A DNA stretch of 64,000 nt from Phaeosaccion multiseriatum (taxonomy: Eukaryota > Ochrophyta, other classes), in the NCBI GenBank assembly GCA_965112735.1, contig OZ218952.1:3906001-3970000 (forward strand), written 5' to 3'. Positions within the stretch are counted from its first letter, which is position 1. The number at the start of each line of letters is the position of its first letter. The position numbers were made by a program, and so were the translations under genes. Under the pieces are notes generated by a model. The model had not been told where the DNA came from. It did not search any database and was given only the letters and a program-made list of their open reading frames with translations. Positions 10,305 to 20,621 of the stretch are shown piece after piece.

Positions 10305-13300
10305 GGTGTGCGTGCGTGTGGTGGGTGTCGAGTGCGCGTGTGTGGGTGTGGGTGAGAGAGAGAGAGAGAGCAAAGCAAAGAGTGGGGGGGTCTGTGTGCG
10401 TGTGTGTGTGTGTGTGCGTGTGGTGTGCGTGCGTGTGGTGGGTGTCGAGTGCACGTGTGTGGGTGTGGGTGTGAGAGAGAGAGTCGAGAGCAAAGCAAAG
10501 AGTGGGGACATACAGACATACGCACCCCCCACTCTTTGCTTTGCTCTCTCTTTCACCCACACCCACACCCACACCCACCCACACGCACACAATTCATTCA
10601 CACGCGCACACACACTCACACACATTCACACGCACACACGCAGCCACACGCACACCCACCCACACACACACACACACATTCACACGCACACCACTCCAAC
10701 AGACAAACACACATCACACATTGTCCACGACCAACTCACCAAGTTCCACAGCATGCACGGACTTGAGCTCGCCAGGGCAAGCGGTAAGGTCATGCAGTTC
10801 GGCGGCTTCCTCCTCATTGCGCACACCGAGGAGTGCCCGAGCGTCTCCGTCACAGGCATCGCCCAGCGAGCATCTAAAGCCCTTCGACGCTGCCGCTGCC
10901 ATGCCTTTCGGGTGGGGGTGGTGGGGGGAGAGAGGTGACACACCGGGGACGGCGTCAATTACAGCCAAAGCGTGATGGAAACAGCGCCAGCAACACCCAT
11001 AGCACACAGCACGCACACCCACCCACACACACACACACACATTCACACGCACACCACTCCAACAGACAAACACACATCACACATTGTCAACGACCAGCAA
11101 TGTCTAACTCACCAGCATGGTGATGGGACTTGGAAACCCACACCCCGGCGGCATTCTTCACAAAGGCCCTTTCCCCTTCGCTGTAGCTCCATGTCGAAAT
11201 TCGGGATACATTGGGATAAGCCTTCTGGGCTCCGTCCACCACCGCATCTGTGTCGTGAGAGGTGTTAACGAGGATCTTGAGCTGCCCATCGGTGTTGGGA
11301 TATATGACTCGCTCCCCCTCGGGGTATGGGCCCAGTGGCCCAGTGTAGGACCTGAGGGAAGGCAGAAGGCTCATGACTTCCCTCGGGGCGGGCGCGCGGA
11401 GGGGACCATCATGAATATCAGGCGTACGCTTTGCAGCACTGATTGAGAGCTTCTCCAAGGTCTTCAGTGTCCCATCAAGGGCGAGGAAGGCCTCCCAAGT
11501 CGCTGCGGATAAGCAGGTCATGGTGAGCGAGAGCACGGCTCCGTGCTGCTGTATCGCCCGTAGCACCCTCAAGGCGAGCTCCGCATCCAGCCTGCGCAGT
11601 CTGCCGCTGGACGCGTCAATGCCCCGGGTGAATATGATGGGCTCGAGGCATGGGGTGCCAGGGTGGGCGCGGGCGAGGGCAGCGGTCATCGGCAGGGCCT
11701 GTTCGAGTAAGTTGATGGCCTCTCCCTCCTTTCCGGACTCGCAGAGGACGTTCATGATTGTGTTGAGGGTCATGACGCACTCTCCCGGCGAAAGTGCGAG
11801 CCGCAGCTGGTCCAGGGTGCTCACCACTGCCTTCTGGTCCAGGGTGCTCACCACTGCCTTCACCATGGTCTTCTTCTTCACGTCCTCCAGAATGCACCTA
11901 TTGACGTGCTCCCCAAACCGCATCAGCTGGGCGGTTTCGGGGAGCGCCAAAAAGTCGTGATACCAGCCTGACGGGTTGGCACTCCACAACACTGGGAACG
12001 CTGCCGCTGCCTTCTCAATTTCCTTGCGGATATACCCGGTGCGGGAGAGGCCCAGGACCCCAGTGGGCTTCAGAAGCCCCAGCAGCTCCTTCAGGAGGTC
12101 GCCCCCAATCCTGACCAGACTGGGCGGCAGGCGTGTGACATTCCTTCGGGTTGTTCGGTAGCTGCCGCCGCTCTCCTCTGTGGCTGGCATAGGATGGCCA
12201 ACGAGGTTGAGCATGGCGGTGCCCGCCACATTCTGTGGCCCTCGCCACTTGGCAGTAAATGGCGCATTTCCCTCGTCATGGGAGCGAACCGACACGAAGT
12301 CACACACGAACGCGAATGTCAGGTCCTCAAAGTCCCCATGGTGGGCGACGAAGAGCTTGCTCGAGAAGGAGTCCATGTCGTCGACCGGGACACCCGGATA
12401 ATCGAGGGACTTCATTGTGGGCTCGACAACCAACTCCACGTGAGCGTTCACACAATCTACGTTGCTGGCGTCGGGGTTGTCACGGCGCCACCGCACGAGC
12501 CTCTCCTTGTTCTCCGCTGCCACCTTGACATTCTGCCAGGCGTTGGCACCATCCTCATGGACTATGACCTCCCCCTCCAGCTGGATGAGGTAGAAAGAAG
12601 TGCCATTGCCGCTATCCTGCCTTCTTCGAATGGACGCGACCTTTCGCAGGCGCACCGCCTTGGAAGGAACCCACACCTTCCCGCTGTCACCGCTGGTGGT
12701 GTTGGTGCTGCTGCTGATGTCGAATGTGCTCCCCCTCCCCCCCCCGCCCCCTCCTGCCCTCGCACGGTTGTTGCTGCCGCTGCTGCCGCCCCTGCTCCCA
12801 ACCGTGGCACTAGCCAGTTTCCGTCCTGCACTGGGCGCCGCTGTGCCTGAGGGGATGTTCTCCCGTTCATCGTCGTCAGCGCTGTCGCACACCTCAATGG
12901 GGTCAAGTTGCCCACCCCCACCACCGTCGTCGCGGTGCGCCAGTCCGGGGAGGCATCCAGCTGAGGCGCCTCCGCTGCCACTGCTGCTGCTGATGTCGAA
13001 TGTGCCCCCCCTCCCCCCCCCGCCCCCTCCTGCCCTCGCAGGGTTGTTGCTGCCGCTGCTGCCGCCCCTGCTCCCAACCGTGGCACTAGCCAGTTTCCGT
13101 CCTGCACTGGGCGCCGCTGTGCCTGAGGGGATGTTCTCCCGTTCATCGTCGTCAGCGCTGTCGCACACCTCAATGGGGTCAAGTTGCCTACCCCCACCAC
13201 CGTCGTCGCGGTGCGCCAGTCCGGGGAGGCATCCAGCTGAGGCGCCTCCGCTGCCACTGCTGCTGCTGATGTCGAATTTGCTCCAACTCCCCCCCCCGCC

Positions 13301-13510
13301 CCCTCCTGCCCTCGCAGGGTTGTTGCTGCCGCTGCTGCCGCCGCTGCTGCTGCTGGTGAGGGGAAACAAGTCTTTCCACGAGGCCTGCTTCGAGGCCTGG
13401 TGCTTCTTCTTCTGCCCCGAGGCTGTGGACAGAGAAGGGCCTTGTCCTCTCTTCTCCCCGGAGGCCTTGTTGGGAGGGGGGGGCTGCTCCTGCTCCTTTG
13501 TGGGGTCCAT
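3601..13510 (-). CDS. Unrecognised ~1092-residue protein with amplified exon; exons 11113-13510, 10740-10904, 5547-5711, 4515-4673, 3601-3992
   Basis: Five exons on the minus strand join without a stop: one large first exon (799 codons plus one base), three related exons of 165, 165 and 159 nt, and a last exon of 392 nt. Every junction is phase 1 with GT-AG borders. The protein starts at the ATG at 13510. A 92-residue Gly/Ser-rich unit is repeated about 2.2 times (bases 12716-13343) and carries a GGGGGG run and an acidic [11 protein letters not shown] patch. An apparently globular region follows (about residues 265-799) that I do not recognise. The repeated exons encode [15 protein letters not shown] peptides of 53-55 residues. 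The last exon opens with a KAKKRK basic patch and ends with KRGKRKSK and an Ala run, suggesting a nuclear protein. A 27-bp tandem duplication (11807-11860) repeats VVSTLDQKA in frame. Function is unknown. Exon joins are inferred from sequence only; an upstream exon ending at 13672 was considered but its phase does not fit. Confidence 0.7.
4139..5560. repeat. Segmental tandem duplications within introns
   Basis: Blocks of several hundred bases recur almost unchanged. The block containing GGCAACACGGAAGAATG occurs at about 4203, 4912 and 5235. The block around TCACATGGCAACAGC, the AACAGGATTGGTGAG tract (4421 and 5447) and the CCACTCCAACAGACAAAC tract also recur. The CCACTCCAACAGACAAAC tract reappears at about 10690 and 11056. 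All sit in introns of the minus-strand gene 3601-13510 and flank the amplified exons, so the duplicated unit is exon plus neighbouring intron. Confidence 0.85.
4515..4673 (-). repeat. Amplified exon, copy 3 (159 nt)
   Basis: Third copy in transcription order of the duplicated phase-1 exon. The acceptor follows a C-rich tract ending CCCGAAAG and the donor is GTGAGTTAG. It is 6 nt shorter than the other two and differs most in the middle ([15 protein letters not shown] against [17 protein letters not shown]), but its frame is intact. Confidence 0.75.
5547..5711 (-). repeat. Amplified exon, copy 2 (165 nt)
   Basis: Second copy of the duplicated phase-1 exon. It keeps the same acceptor (CCCGAAAG) and the same donor with about 60 bp of identical following intron. 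The frame is intact and ends in SVHAAVAG. Confidence 0.75.
5817..10695. repeat. Composite CA/GT satellite with two strand switches, inside an intron
   Basis: On the plus strand the array is CA-type from about 5817 to 6443, flips to GT-type at 6444, and flips back to CA-type at about 10508 until 10695. Within it a higher-order unit recurs about 20 times: a GA run, then AGCAAAGCAAAGAGTGG, a G run, TCTGTGT, and GT stretches with GTGGTGTGCGTGCGTGTGG and GGGTGTCGAGTGC. The long His/Thr or Cys/Val open frames read from it are artefacts. It fills most of the 5028-bp intron between amplified exon copies 1 and 2. Confidence 0.95.
10740..10904 (-). repeat. Amplified exon, copy 1 (165 nt)
   Basis: First copy of the duplicated phase-1 exon, with identical splice-site contexts. 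Both borders are phase 1, so gain or loss of a copy does not shift the frame. The donor-side flank is also shared with the large exon ending at 11113, so that flank is present four times. Confidence 0.75.
12716..13343 (-). repeat. 276-bp in-frame tandem repeat, about 2.2 copies
   Basis: The motif GATGTCGAAT recurs at 12716, 12992 and 13268, giving a period of 276 bp (92 codons). Copies are nearly identical, so the expansion is recent. It lies in the first coding exon of the gene 3601-13510 and encodes the Gly/Ser-rich repeat. Confidence 0.9.
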
Positions 13511-13670
13511 GGACGTCCCCTCCTGCTCAAGGTGTGTGTGAAAAAAAAGAGGCAAGGGTTGGTGGTGATACTAAAGAAAAAAAGGACACCCCCCCCTCCC
13601 CTCCTTCCTCCCTTCCCTCACTCCCGCCACCCGAGCACATCGCATCTCCTACTACTGCCCTCCGCCCTCA

Positions 13671-13743
<73 letters not shown>

Positions 13744-14883
13744 ATGTTGCTACTACTGGCACCGCTGCCGGCACCGCTGCTGGCGCCACCCGCGCAGGCG
13801 TCTACACCCCGACTCCTTCCCGCGGGGGGGGCGAGGCGTGGTCCCTTATCCTTGGTTGGCTGGTTGCAGAAGGAGAGAGAGGCCATTGGCGGCGCAGGAG
13901 GTGAGGCAGAGGAGGTACAGGTGAGTTGACCATCACCGCAAAAGCAGCAGAGGGGAAGAGTGACAGCTTTTTGCCCCTTACCGTTCTCTTGGGGGGCACT
14001 CTTCCGCTGCTGCTCTGACTCACGCTGTAGCAGCCGACAGCAGCTGGCGGGAACGCCTCGCTTCTTTCTCTGGGGGGGGGGGGGCAGGTGATAGCAGGAG
14101 GAAGAAAAAGAGGAGAATGGGGTTACACACATGGTGGCTTGTGACTTCGGGGAGTGGGCCACTGCACTGCATGCTGTTTCACACATGATACCTGCTTCGG
14201 CGGCCCATTGCTCCTACTGTATGCCTATCCTCTTCTCCTCCTCTCTTCTTCCCCCCTTTCTCCTTAAATTCTTCTTTTCTTCTTCTTGTGGTACTCTCTT
14301 TTCAGGGCGGAGAAGGCACGCGCTGCCGAAGACCTCCCCCCCCCCCCCCCGCCCCGGCTGCTTCATTCAGCGACAATCCTGCCCTCCGCCCGCCTCCTCG
14401 GTCAGGCCTCGAGTGCTGTCTTGCGGAGGGAGGGACAGAAGGGGCTTGCTTCCGCAAAAAACTCACCTCTGCGGGACGAGCCTGCTGACGTCCCTCTCTC
14501 TCCACCAAGAAGGCCCACACCTCTGGGGGTGCTGCTGGTCACGTAAGGGGCCGGCTGCCGGTGAGACGAAAAGAAAGACCCGGTAACTTGTGGCGGATTG
14601 CGAATTTGGTGGGAATTTCTCAAAAAAAGCCCCCCATGAATTTTTGGCCAAATTTTTTTGCGCCAAAAATGACGGCGTTTCAACGGCTCACCCCCCTCCT
14701 TTTTTTCCCCACTGCTCCTTTCGTCCACTCCGCAACAAAGCCTCGCCTATTTCGCATGCTGTACCATGCCTACGCCTCGTCGTCCTGCTGGTCTAATTGC
14801 CCCCTCTCCCTCCTCCTTTCCTCCCCCTGTACTACTACGCATACTCGTCCTGCATTGGGCACGGGATACCCCGCCACCCGCAT
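13511..14883. other. Upstream region of the 3601-13510 gene; possible unplaced exon 13672-13886 (-)
   Basis: Mostly pyrimidine-rich DNA with C, T and A homopolymers. On the minus strand an ATG at 13886 in good context (GCCGCCAATGGCC) opens 71 codons that end in a Ser run encoded by the CTG/CAG array, followed by a donor GTGAGG at 13671. It ends in phase 2, which does not fit the downstream large exon (phase 0 acceptors only), so I could not attach it. Nothing else convincing is seen from 13890 to 14880. Confidence 0.3.
13672..13743. repeat. (CTG)24 trinucleotide repeat
   Basis: Twenty-four perfect CTG units (CAG/AGC on the minus strand). The minus-strand donor GTGAGG directly abuts it. Confidence 0.95.
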
Positions 14884-15048
14884 GTCGGCTCCAGGCGAGG
14901 TTTCTCGGGCCCCCGATAAAGCAGAAGCCCGCGGCGGCCTGCGGCCGAAAGTAAGAAGCCTGCGGCTGGCCTGCGGCCAGAAGCCCGAAGCCTGGAGGGG
15001 GCTACGGCCCAGAAGCCTAAAGCCCGAGAAACCTCGCCTGGAGCCGAC
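14884..15048. mobile_element. Small foldback/MITE-like element, 165 bp, with 27-bp perfect inverted ends
   Basis: The left arm 14884-14910 (starting GTCGGCTCCAGGCG) is the exact reverse complement of 15022-15048. A 4-bp direct repeat GCAT flanks both sides (14880-14883 and 15049-15052), as a target-site duplication would. The interior (about 110 bp) is GC-rich with internal GCGGCC/GAAGCC repeats and no coding content. The alternative is a strong hairpin of other origin. Confidence 0.6.
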
Positions 15049-15833
15049 GCATGGTGCGGCCAAGGAGGAGGCAGAAAAGGTATCGGGAGACGCCGTCGAG
15101 GACCACAAAATAACCGGTAGGTCCCTGTACTACTTGATTCGAGACACCGCGGAGTGGGAGAAGGAGCCTGAGACGATAGAGGCGCTCGGTAGTGAGGTTG
15201 TGGTGCGCATTGGGAGGACCTGGTGGAAAAGCCGTCTAGTGCCATCCACACCCCCCAAACCTTGATCAACTTGTTCTGTGTGGTGCGGAGAGCGGAGCCG
15301 CCGCGGGAGGGAGTCGCTTCATCGAGCAGCAGCAGGAGCAGCAGCAGCAGCAAGAGGAGGAGGAGGAGGAGGAGGAGGAGGAGGAGGAGGAGACAGATGC
15401 AGCAGCTGTTGCTGCTACAGCAACGGTTGGTGATACAGCACCAGTAGAAGCAAAGGGACGCGGGGGGCGCTGCCGCTCGGTGGCCGCCTTCGGAGCGCCG
15501 GGTGACGTTCACCCCTCTCGTTGCGCTGCGCACGCCTCGGGTTTAATGGTGCAAGTGAGGGGTGAGGCGGACGGGCTCTTCTGCATCCACGCCAACTGTG
15601 AAGCCCGTCCGCTCTGTGTTTAGTACCATGTAGAGAGCTTTATGAGGGGAGCAGCAAAACGCTGCTCCTCTTTCTCTCTCTCTCTCTCTCTTAGCAAAAC
15701 GGATACTTCTATCCGAAGTTAATAGATAGGCCAAGGCGGGTGAATGCAGTAAGGCCCGGCCCGGCCCCACCCTCTTGCTTGCGTAATTCTTTGTTTGATT
15801 CCTATAAACCAATAAATTTCCCCTCAGTTTCTC
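15049..15833. other. Ambiguous open frames, GAG repeat, CT repeat; 3' flank of CAP
   Basis: On the plus strand one frame encodes SGDAVEDHKITGRSLYYLIR and continues to a stop at 15265. Another, open from about 15242, encodes Gln then Glu runs over the CAG and GAG repeats (15350-15392) and runs on to a stop at about 15622. Neither is recognisable and I cannot link them. A CT run lies near 15670-15690. CAP ends at 15834. Confidence 0.3.
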
Positions 15834-18800
15834 TCAGTGCGTGTAGAGGTCCGACACATCGCTGGTGATGTGCATTTCGCCTTCACCGCCGCCTTCAGCC
15901 TGCTTGAGTGTGTGCACGAACTGCTCGGGGATGGGCAGTTCCTTGATGGTGGGCTCACCGTCCTCGTCCTGTCCGGCCACACAAGCACACACACGCACAC
16001 ACACACACACACACACACATGGACGAGCAGAGTAAGCAAGCAAGTCAAACATTGCCAACAGAAAGCATCTCCATGAATGTGCCGCAAGCCCACACGCAAG
16101 CAAAACCGCCCCTCGCGGTGTGGTGGGTCGATAACATAGCTAGACGGCATCAAAACAAATGCGCGTACCTTGGCCGGGAAGTTGATGTTCATCTCGCTGC
16201 TCTTGGAAGTGGTGAAGGTCACGTCCATGCCCTTCTCGGAAACCGTGATGAGCACGCCGTCGCTCTTGTCGATGGCAACGGACGGGACAGAGCCCGTAAT
16301 TTCGATCTGAAAACAACGCAAGAGAGGCGGAGGAAAGACGACGACAACAAGAACAAAGCAAGGACGGGCGTCAAAGGGCGAAGAAAGACAGTCATCTCCT
16401 AGGGTGGCCTCAGCCATACTACACCAGGCATACTACACCGGCAGAGCAACAAGCACAACTCTCTCTCTCCCTTTCTTTCGCTCCAGTGTACCACCAATCA
16501 CAGCCCTCGTCCTCCCTCCAGTTCCATCAAGCACAAGCACTCGCTGGCAGGCAGTACCAACCTTGATGCGCTGGCAGTTGACGGTTTCGACGCTGCTGAG
16601 GGCGTCGTCCAAGATGACCTTGGTCTTCTTGCAGTTGTCCACCACCACGCCCTTGCACTTGCCCGTGATGGTGATGGTGGCGTTGATGCAGCCGTAGATG
16701 TACACCTTTGTGTGTGTGTGTGCGTGCGTGTGTGTGGGGGGGGGGGGGTGGGTGTGTGTGTGTCAAGGTGTGTGGGCGTGTGGGTGTGTGCGAGTGTATG
16801 TGCGTGCGATACATAGGGATAGCGGGGGTGGTGGTGAGGGTCTGCGTATGTATGCGTGCATGTGCTTGTTGGATGCGCAAAGAGAGAGGCGACGGCAGAG
16901 GGGAGAAGCTTCCATGCAGAAAGACGCAGAGGGGGGGGGCGGGGGGCTCTGCCTGCAGAGACATGCAAGCTTGGGTAAACACACGTCCGAGACACCCCAA
17001 TCACGACTCCCAAGAACGAATGGACCCGAACGCTCCAATGAACGTCCGTCCATCTCCGGGCGTGTGAAGTCAGTGAGTCTCCCCTCGCCCCGCCCTCCTG
17101 CACACACTCCCGTCCTGTACCTGGTGTTTGATGTCAGTGACGTCGACGGTGATGGCAGAGCTCTGATTCTCCACTTCCCACTTGTTGCCTGCCCTCTTAA
17201 ATTCGCACTTCTCGACGGGGGGGGAAAGGAGAGGAGGGAAAGGAAGAGCAGCACCAGCGCCAACAGCATCAGTAGCGATAAGGACAGACGATGATGGGCA
17301 AAGCCGAGGCGGCGGTGGTGTGGTTAGCAAAAGGGCCGCGGGCCAAAGAGGCGGTACGGTATACAAGGCAGGTCAGACTCAACACTTGAGCACAACGCTT
17401 TCTTTCGGCACTTGCTTTTCCTTCGTTCTGTGCGTGTGTGTGTGTGTGTCAAACAAGAGCGAATAGAGCTGCTCCCGCGCACGCACGCACCCACGCACCT
17501 TGGGCGGCCCCTTGACCTGATCTCTGCTGTTCACTTTGGGGGCCGTGGGCGGTGCGGGTGCCACCGGGGCAGCAGCTTCATCTCCTCCCGCGTACTCCTT
17601 CCTCCATGTCTGCTGCTCCTTGGTGACTTTCTTGAGGCCGGAGGTGACTTGCAGCCCCTTGCTCAGCTCTCCAAACACATTGGCCAGCCCCCCCCCGCCT
17701 CCCCCTGCTGCAGCCTTGACAGGAGCAGCAGCAGCAGGAGTAGGAGGAGCAGGAGGAGCGGCATCAGAAGCACCAGCAGGAGCAGCAGCCCCTCCTCCCC
17801 CCCCAGCAGAGTAAGAGGCAACGTCGCCACCCCGGGGGTTCCAAGTGATGCCGGTCTTGTGCTGCGTCTCCACATACTCCTTGAGGCCCTTGAGTAGCCC
17901 TTTGAAGGCGTCCACGAAGGACACCTGCTCCGGCGACGTCTGCGGGTTGGCGGGTTGGTTGACAGTTGGCAGCAGCATTATGATGGAGCAGTAGCAATAG
18001 CAGTAGAGGCAGAAGCAGTAAAAGTAGCACGGACAGTTCAGTGAGTTGAAGGAGGAGGCAGCAGGAAATGGGACAAGACGGGGGGGAGGTCGGCGCGTCG
18101 GGGCTTTGAAGTAGGGCAAGGAGAGCGCACGCCGAAAGGGGCAGAGGTTTGGCAAGTTTCCGTCCGATGGGCCTGCTCCGTGCCCTGTGGAGGCACACAA
18201 AAGCAAGCCTCCCAAAACACTTATATAATGTTCCCCTTCTCCTTCCCATGCTTCACACACACGAACCAAGCAGAGCTGGCCAACCCGAGTAAGTCCATCA
18301 GCCCCCTCGGCCAAACGAACGAACCGAACCTGCTTGTACTGCACCCTCAGCTTGTTGGAGTGGTAGTCGCTGCCCCCGATGGCGCTGTCAACGATGTCGG
18401 CAGGGAGGGTAGGAGGCGACATCAGCACCCAGCTGAGGCAGCTCAGGCCTTCGCTGACCATGTTGGCGTGCAGGGCCCAGTCGTCCCGCGACTTGGCGTT
18501 GGAAGCCTCGCCCATGCACTCCTTTAAGGGGCCGATCTTGCCCTGTGTAGTGGAGGGAGGAAGGGAGGGAGGGAGGGAGGGACTCCAAATGAATAGGAGC
18601 ATGACTTGGGGGGTTGACCATCCGGTGTTGCTATGTCTAACCATGAACAGGCGTCTCCGTGCAATCCTTGACACTGCTCAACTTTTCACCAACTTTTGTC
18701 TGCTCTTCTCTCTTTGACTCCCACCCTCTCTGTCGTTCCCCCCTTCTTTCCATCTTCCGTCTCCCTCCCTCTCTCCTCCTCGCATGCGCTATCGCTCTCT

Positions 18801-19429
18801 CTCCCCCTCCCTCGCTTCTCACTACACCCATCTCTCGCCCTCCTCCAGCTTCCCTTCCCTCCCTCTGGCTCTATCCCTCCTTCCCTCTCTCTCTCCTTCC
18901 CTCCCACACTCTTTCTCTACACCTCTCTCTCTCCCTCCCCCCTCCCCTCCATCCCTCCTTCTTCTCTCTCTCCCGCCTTCCTGCATCCGTCCGTCCGTCA
19001 CTCCCGCTCTTCCCCCCTCCTCTCCCTCCTTCACCTCGCCCGCCTCCCTGCCTCCGTCCGTCCGTCACTCCCGCTCTCTCCCTCCGCCTCTCTCCCCCAC
19101 GCATCACTCACCATCATCACCTCCTGCGAAGGCTTTTTGCACTCTGAGGCCATCACCAGGAAGTCCCTTTGCGCCTGCCACGCCTTACTCACGATTGCTG
19201 ACAGCTCCTGCGCCTTCCCCCCCAGCCTCCCTGCCGCCTCTGTGAAGGGCTCGAGCTGCATGCTGACGTGGTCGTCAAACGTTTGGACAAAGGGGGCAAC
19301 ACTTGCTGCGGGAGAGGCCGATCCACCTCCTGCCATTGCTACTCCTCCCCCCGGAGCAATTCCCAGAGAGCCCTCAACGGCCTTAAGCCGCGCCTCGAAT
19401 CCATCCATCAGCTGCTGCATCTGAGACAT
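15834..19429 (-). CDS. CAP: Adenylyl cyclase-associated protein (CAP/Srv2), 7 exons, ~492 aa
   Basis: CAP binds G-actin and cofilin-actin, severs and depolymerises actin filaments and recharges actin with ATP in the cytosol. Exons: 19112-19429, 18330-18542, 17499-17939, 17121-17210, 16562-16705, 16169-16306, 15834-15968; all junctions are phase 0 and the total is 493 codons, close to the usual 470-530. The N-terminal helical domain follows MSQMQQLMDGFEARL. After it come a Gly/Ala/Pro-rich linker, a KVTKEQQTW segment, and the C-terminal beta-helix (CARP) domain with WEVENQ, VYIYGCINATITITGKCKG and SKSSEMNINFPAK. The last exon has the family motif LPIPEQF. The C-terminus is DLYTH. Most introns use consensus donors; intron 2 (GTTCGG) and intron 5 (GTTGGT) are weak. 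The start ATG at 19429 is the first in frame with a full domain. Identification is secure. Confidence 0.95.
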
Positions 19430-19780
19430 GCTTCCACTAAGGACGGGGGGCAAGAGAAAGAGGGGGCGAAAGGGAGCCGCAGGGACGGGCAATAAGAGGA
19501 GGGTGTTGGACACAGGAAAGAGAGGGGGGAACGTAAGAAGAGAGAAGATGAGAAAAGAAGTATATCAGTACATGTGTTCAATCCAATTCTTCTTTCCTTC
19601 CATTCGGCTCACCTTTTTCTTCCCCTCCCTCACTCACTCGCCTCACTCACGCACCCGGTACCCGCCCTCACGTATTAAATGGAAAACAGATCAGGAGATC
19701 TGGAGGAAGGAGGATGGAGTAAGGCAGTGAAATTTGAAATTTCCTTCCCCTTTCTTCCCTTTCTTCCACACACCTCCCAA
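19430..19780. promoter_or_regulatory. Shared 5' region of the divergent CAP and CENP-X genes
   Basis: About 350 bp separate the two start codons, so the interval must carry both promoters and 5' leaders. It contains purine-rich then pyrimidine-rich tracts. No clear TATA box is placed. Confidence 0.5.
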
Positions 19781-19830
19781 ATGGAGGATGAAGACTTGGG
19801 TGTGGGTGGGTTTGGAGCAGAAGTAGTAGT

Positions 19831-19862
<32 letters not shown>

Positions 19863-20546
19863 GAGGAGGAGGAGGAGGAGGACACGAAGAAGAAGAAGAA
19901 GAAACACCGACGCCTACCTTTCACGTTGCCTTGATCAAGAGGCTCTTGATGAAGAGGTGGGAAGAGAAGGGAAGCCGCTCTTCTTCCTCCAGGTCAATGC
20001 GAGCAGGCGTAGTAGGTGAGGAACACCCTGCAGCAAGAGCGGACAGAAAGCTTTCTTCCCTCCTCCCCCCACCTCACTCGCTCGCTTCTGAAATATGGTG
20101 CCTATGTAGAGGGGAGCGACGCAGCCAAAGCCAAGCCCGTGAAGATCTCCGAAGACGCGCTTCATCTCGTTGGCGAGCTGCTGAGAAATATTGTCTTAGG
20201 TAGGTGAGGAGTTCGTTGTCAGCGTGGACTAGCACAGCAAGGAGCTTACTTTTGGGAGGGAGGGGGGGGGGGGAAGAGAAAATGAGAGAGATGGAAGGAG
20301 TGAAGTACACGGTCAGGGGCTTGCTCGGCTTTAAGACACGAGTGCACACTTCAAGGCCGTTGTCTACCCTTGCATGACCTCGCAAAGACTTGCTGCCTGC
20401 CCTCCCCGGTGTAACTGTCCTGTCAACAGAGGCTCAAAGGCGGGCTCAGGAGCAGGCCTTGCTGGATGGCGATGACATGGTGAGCTAGAGGAGAAGAAAG
20501 GAATTTATGTTTACGCGCTTTCCCCGAGGGTTTGGGGCTGGTCGGG

Positions 20547-20621
<75 letters not shown>

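Noticed and set aside
5700-10700. Very long His/Thr- and Cys/Val-rich open frames on both strands
   Set aside because: They are translations of CA/GT satellite, appear in every frame and on both strands, and lie inside an intron of the minus-strand gene.
12600-13541. Plus-strand 313-codon frame rich in Pro and Leu
   Set aside because: Shadow of the Gly/Ser-rich repeats coded on the minus strand, where splice phases and the gene structure are consistent.
13672-13886. Ser-run exon with good ATG as first exon of the 3601-13510 gene
   Set aside because: It ends in phase 2 while all available downstream acceptors need phase 0, so it cannot be joined as it stands.
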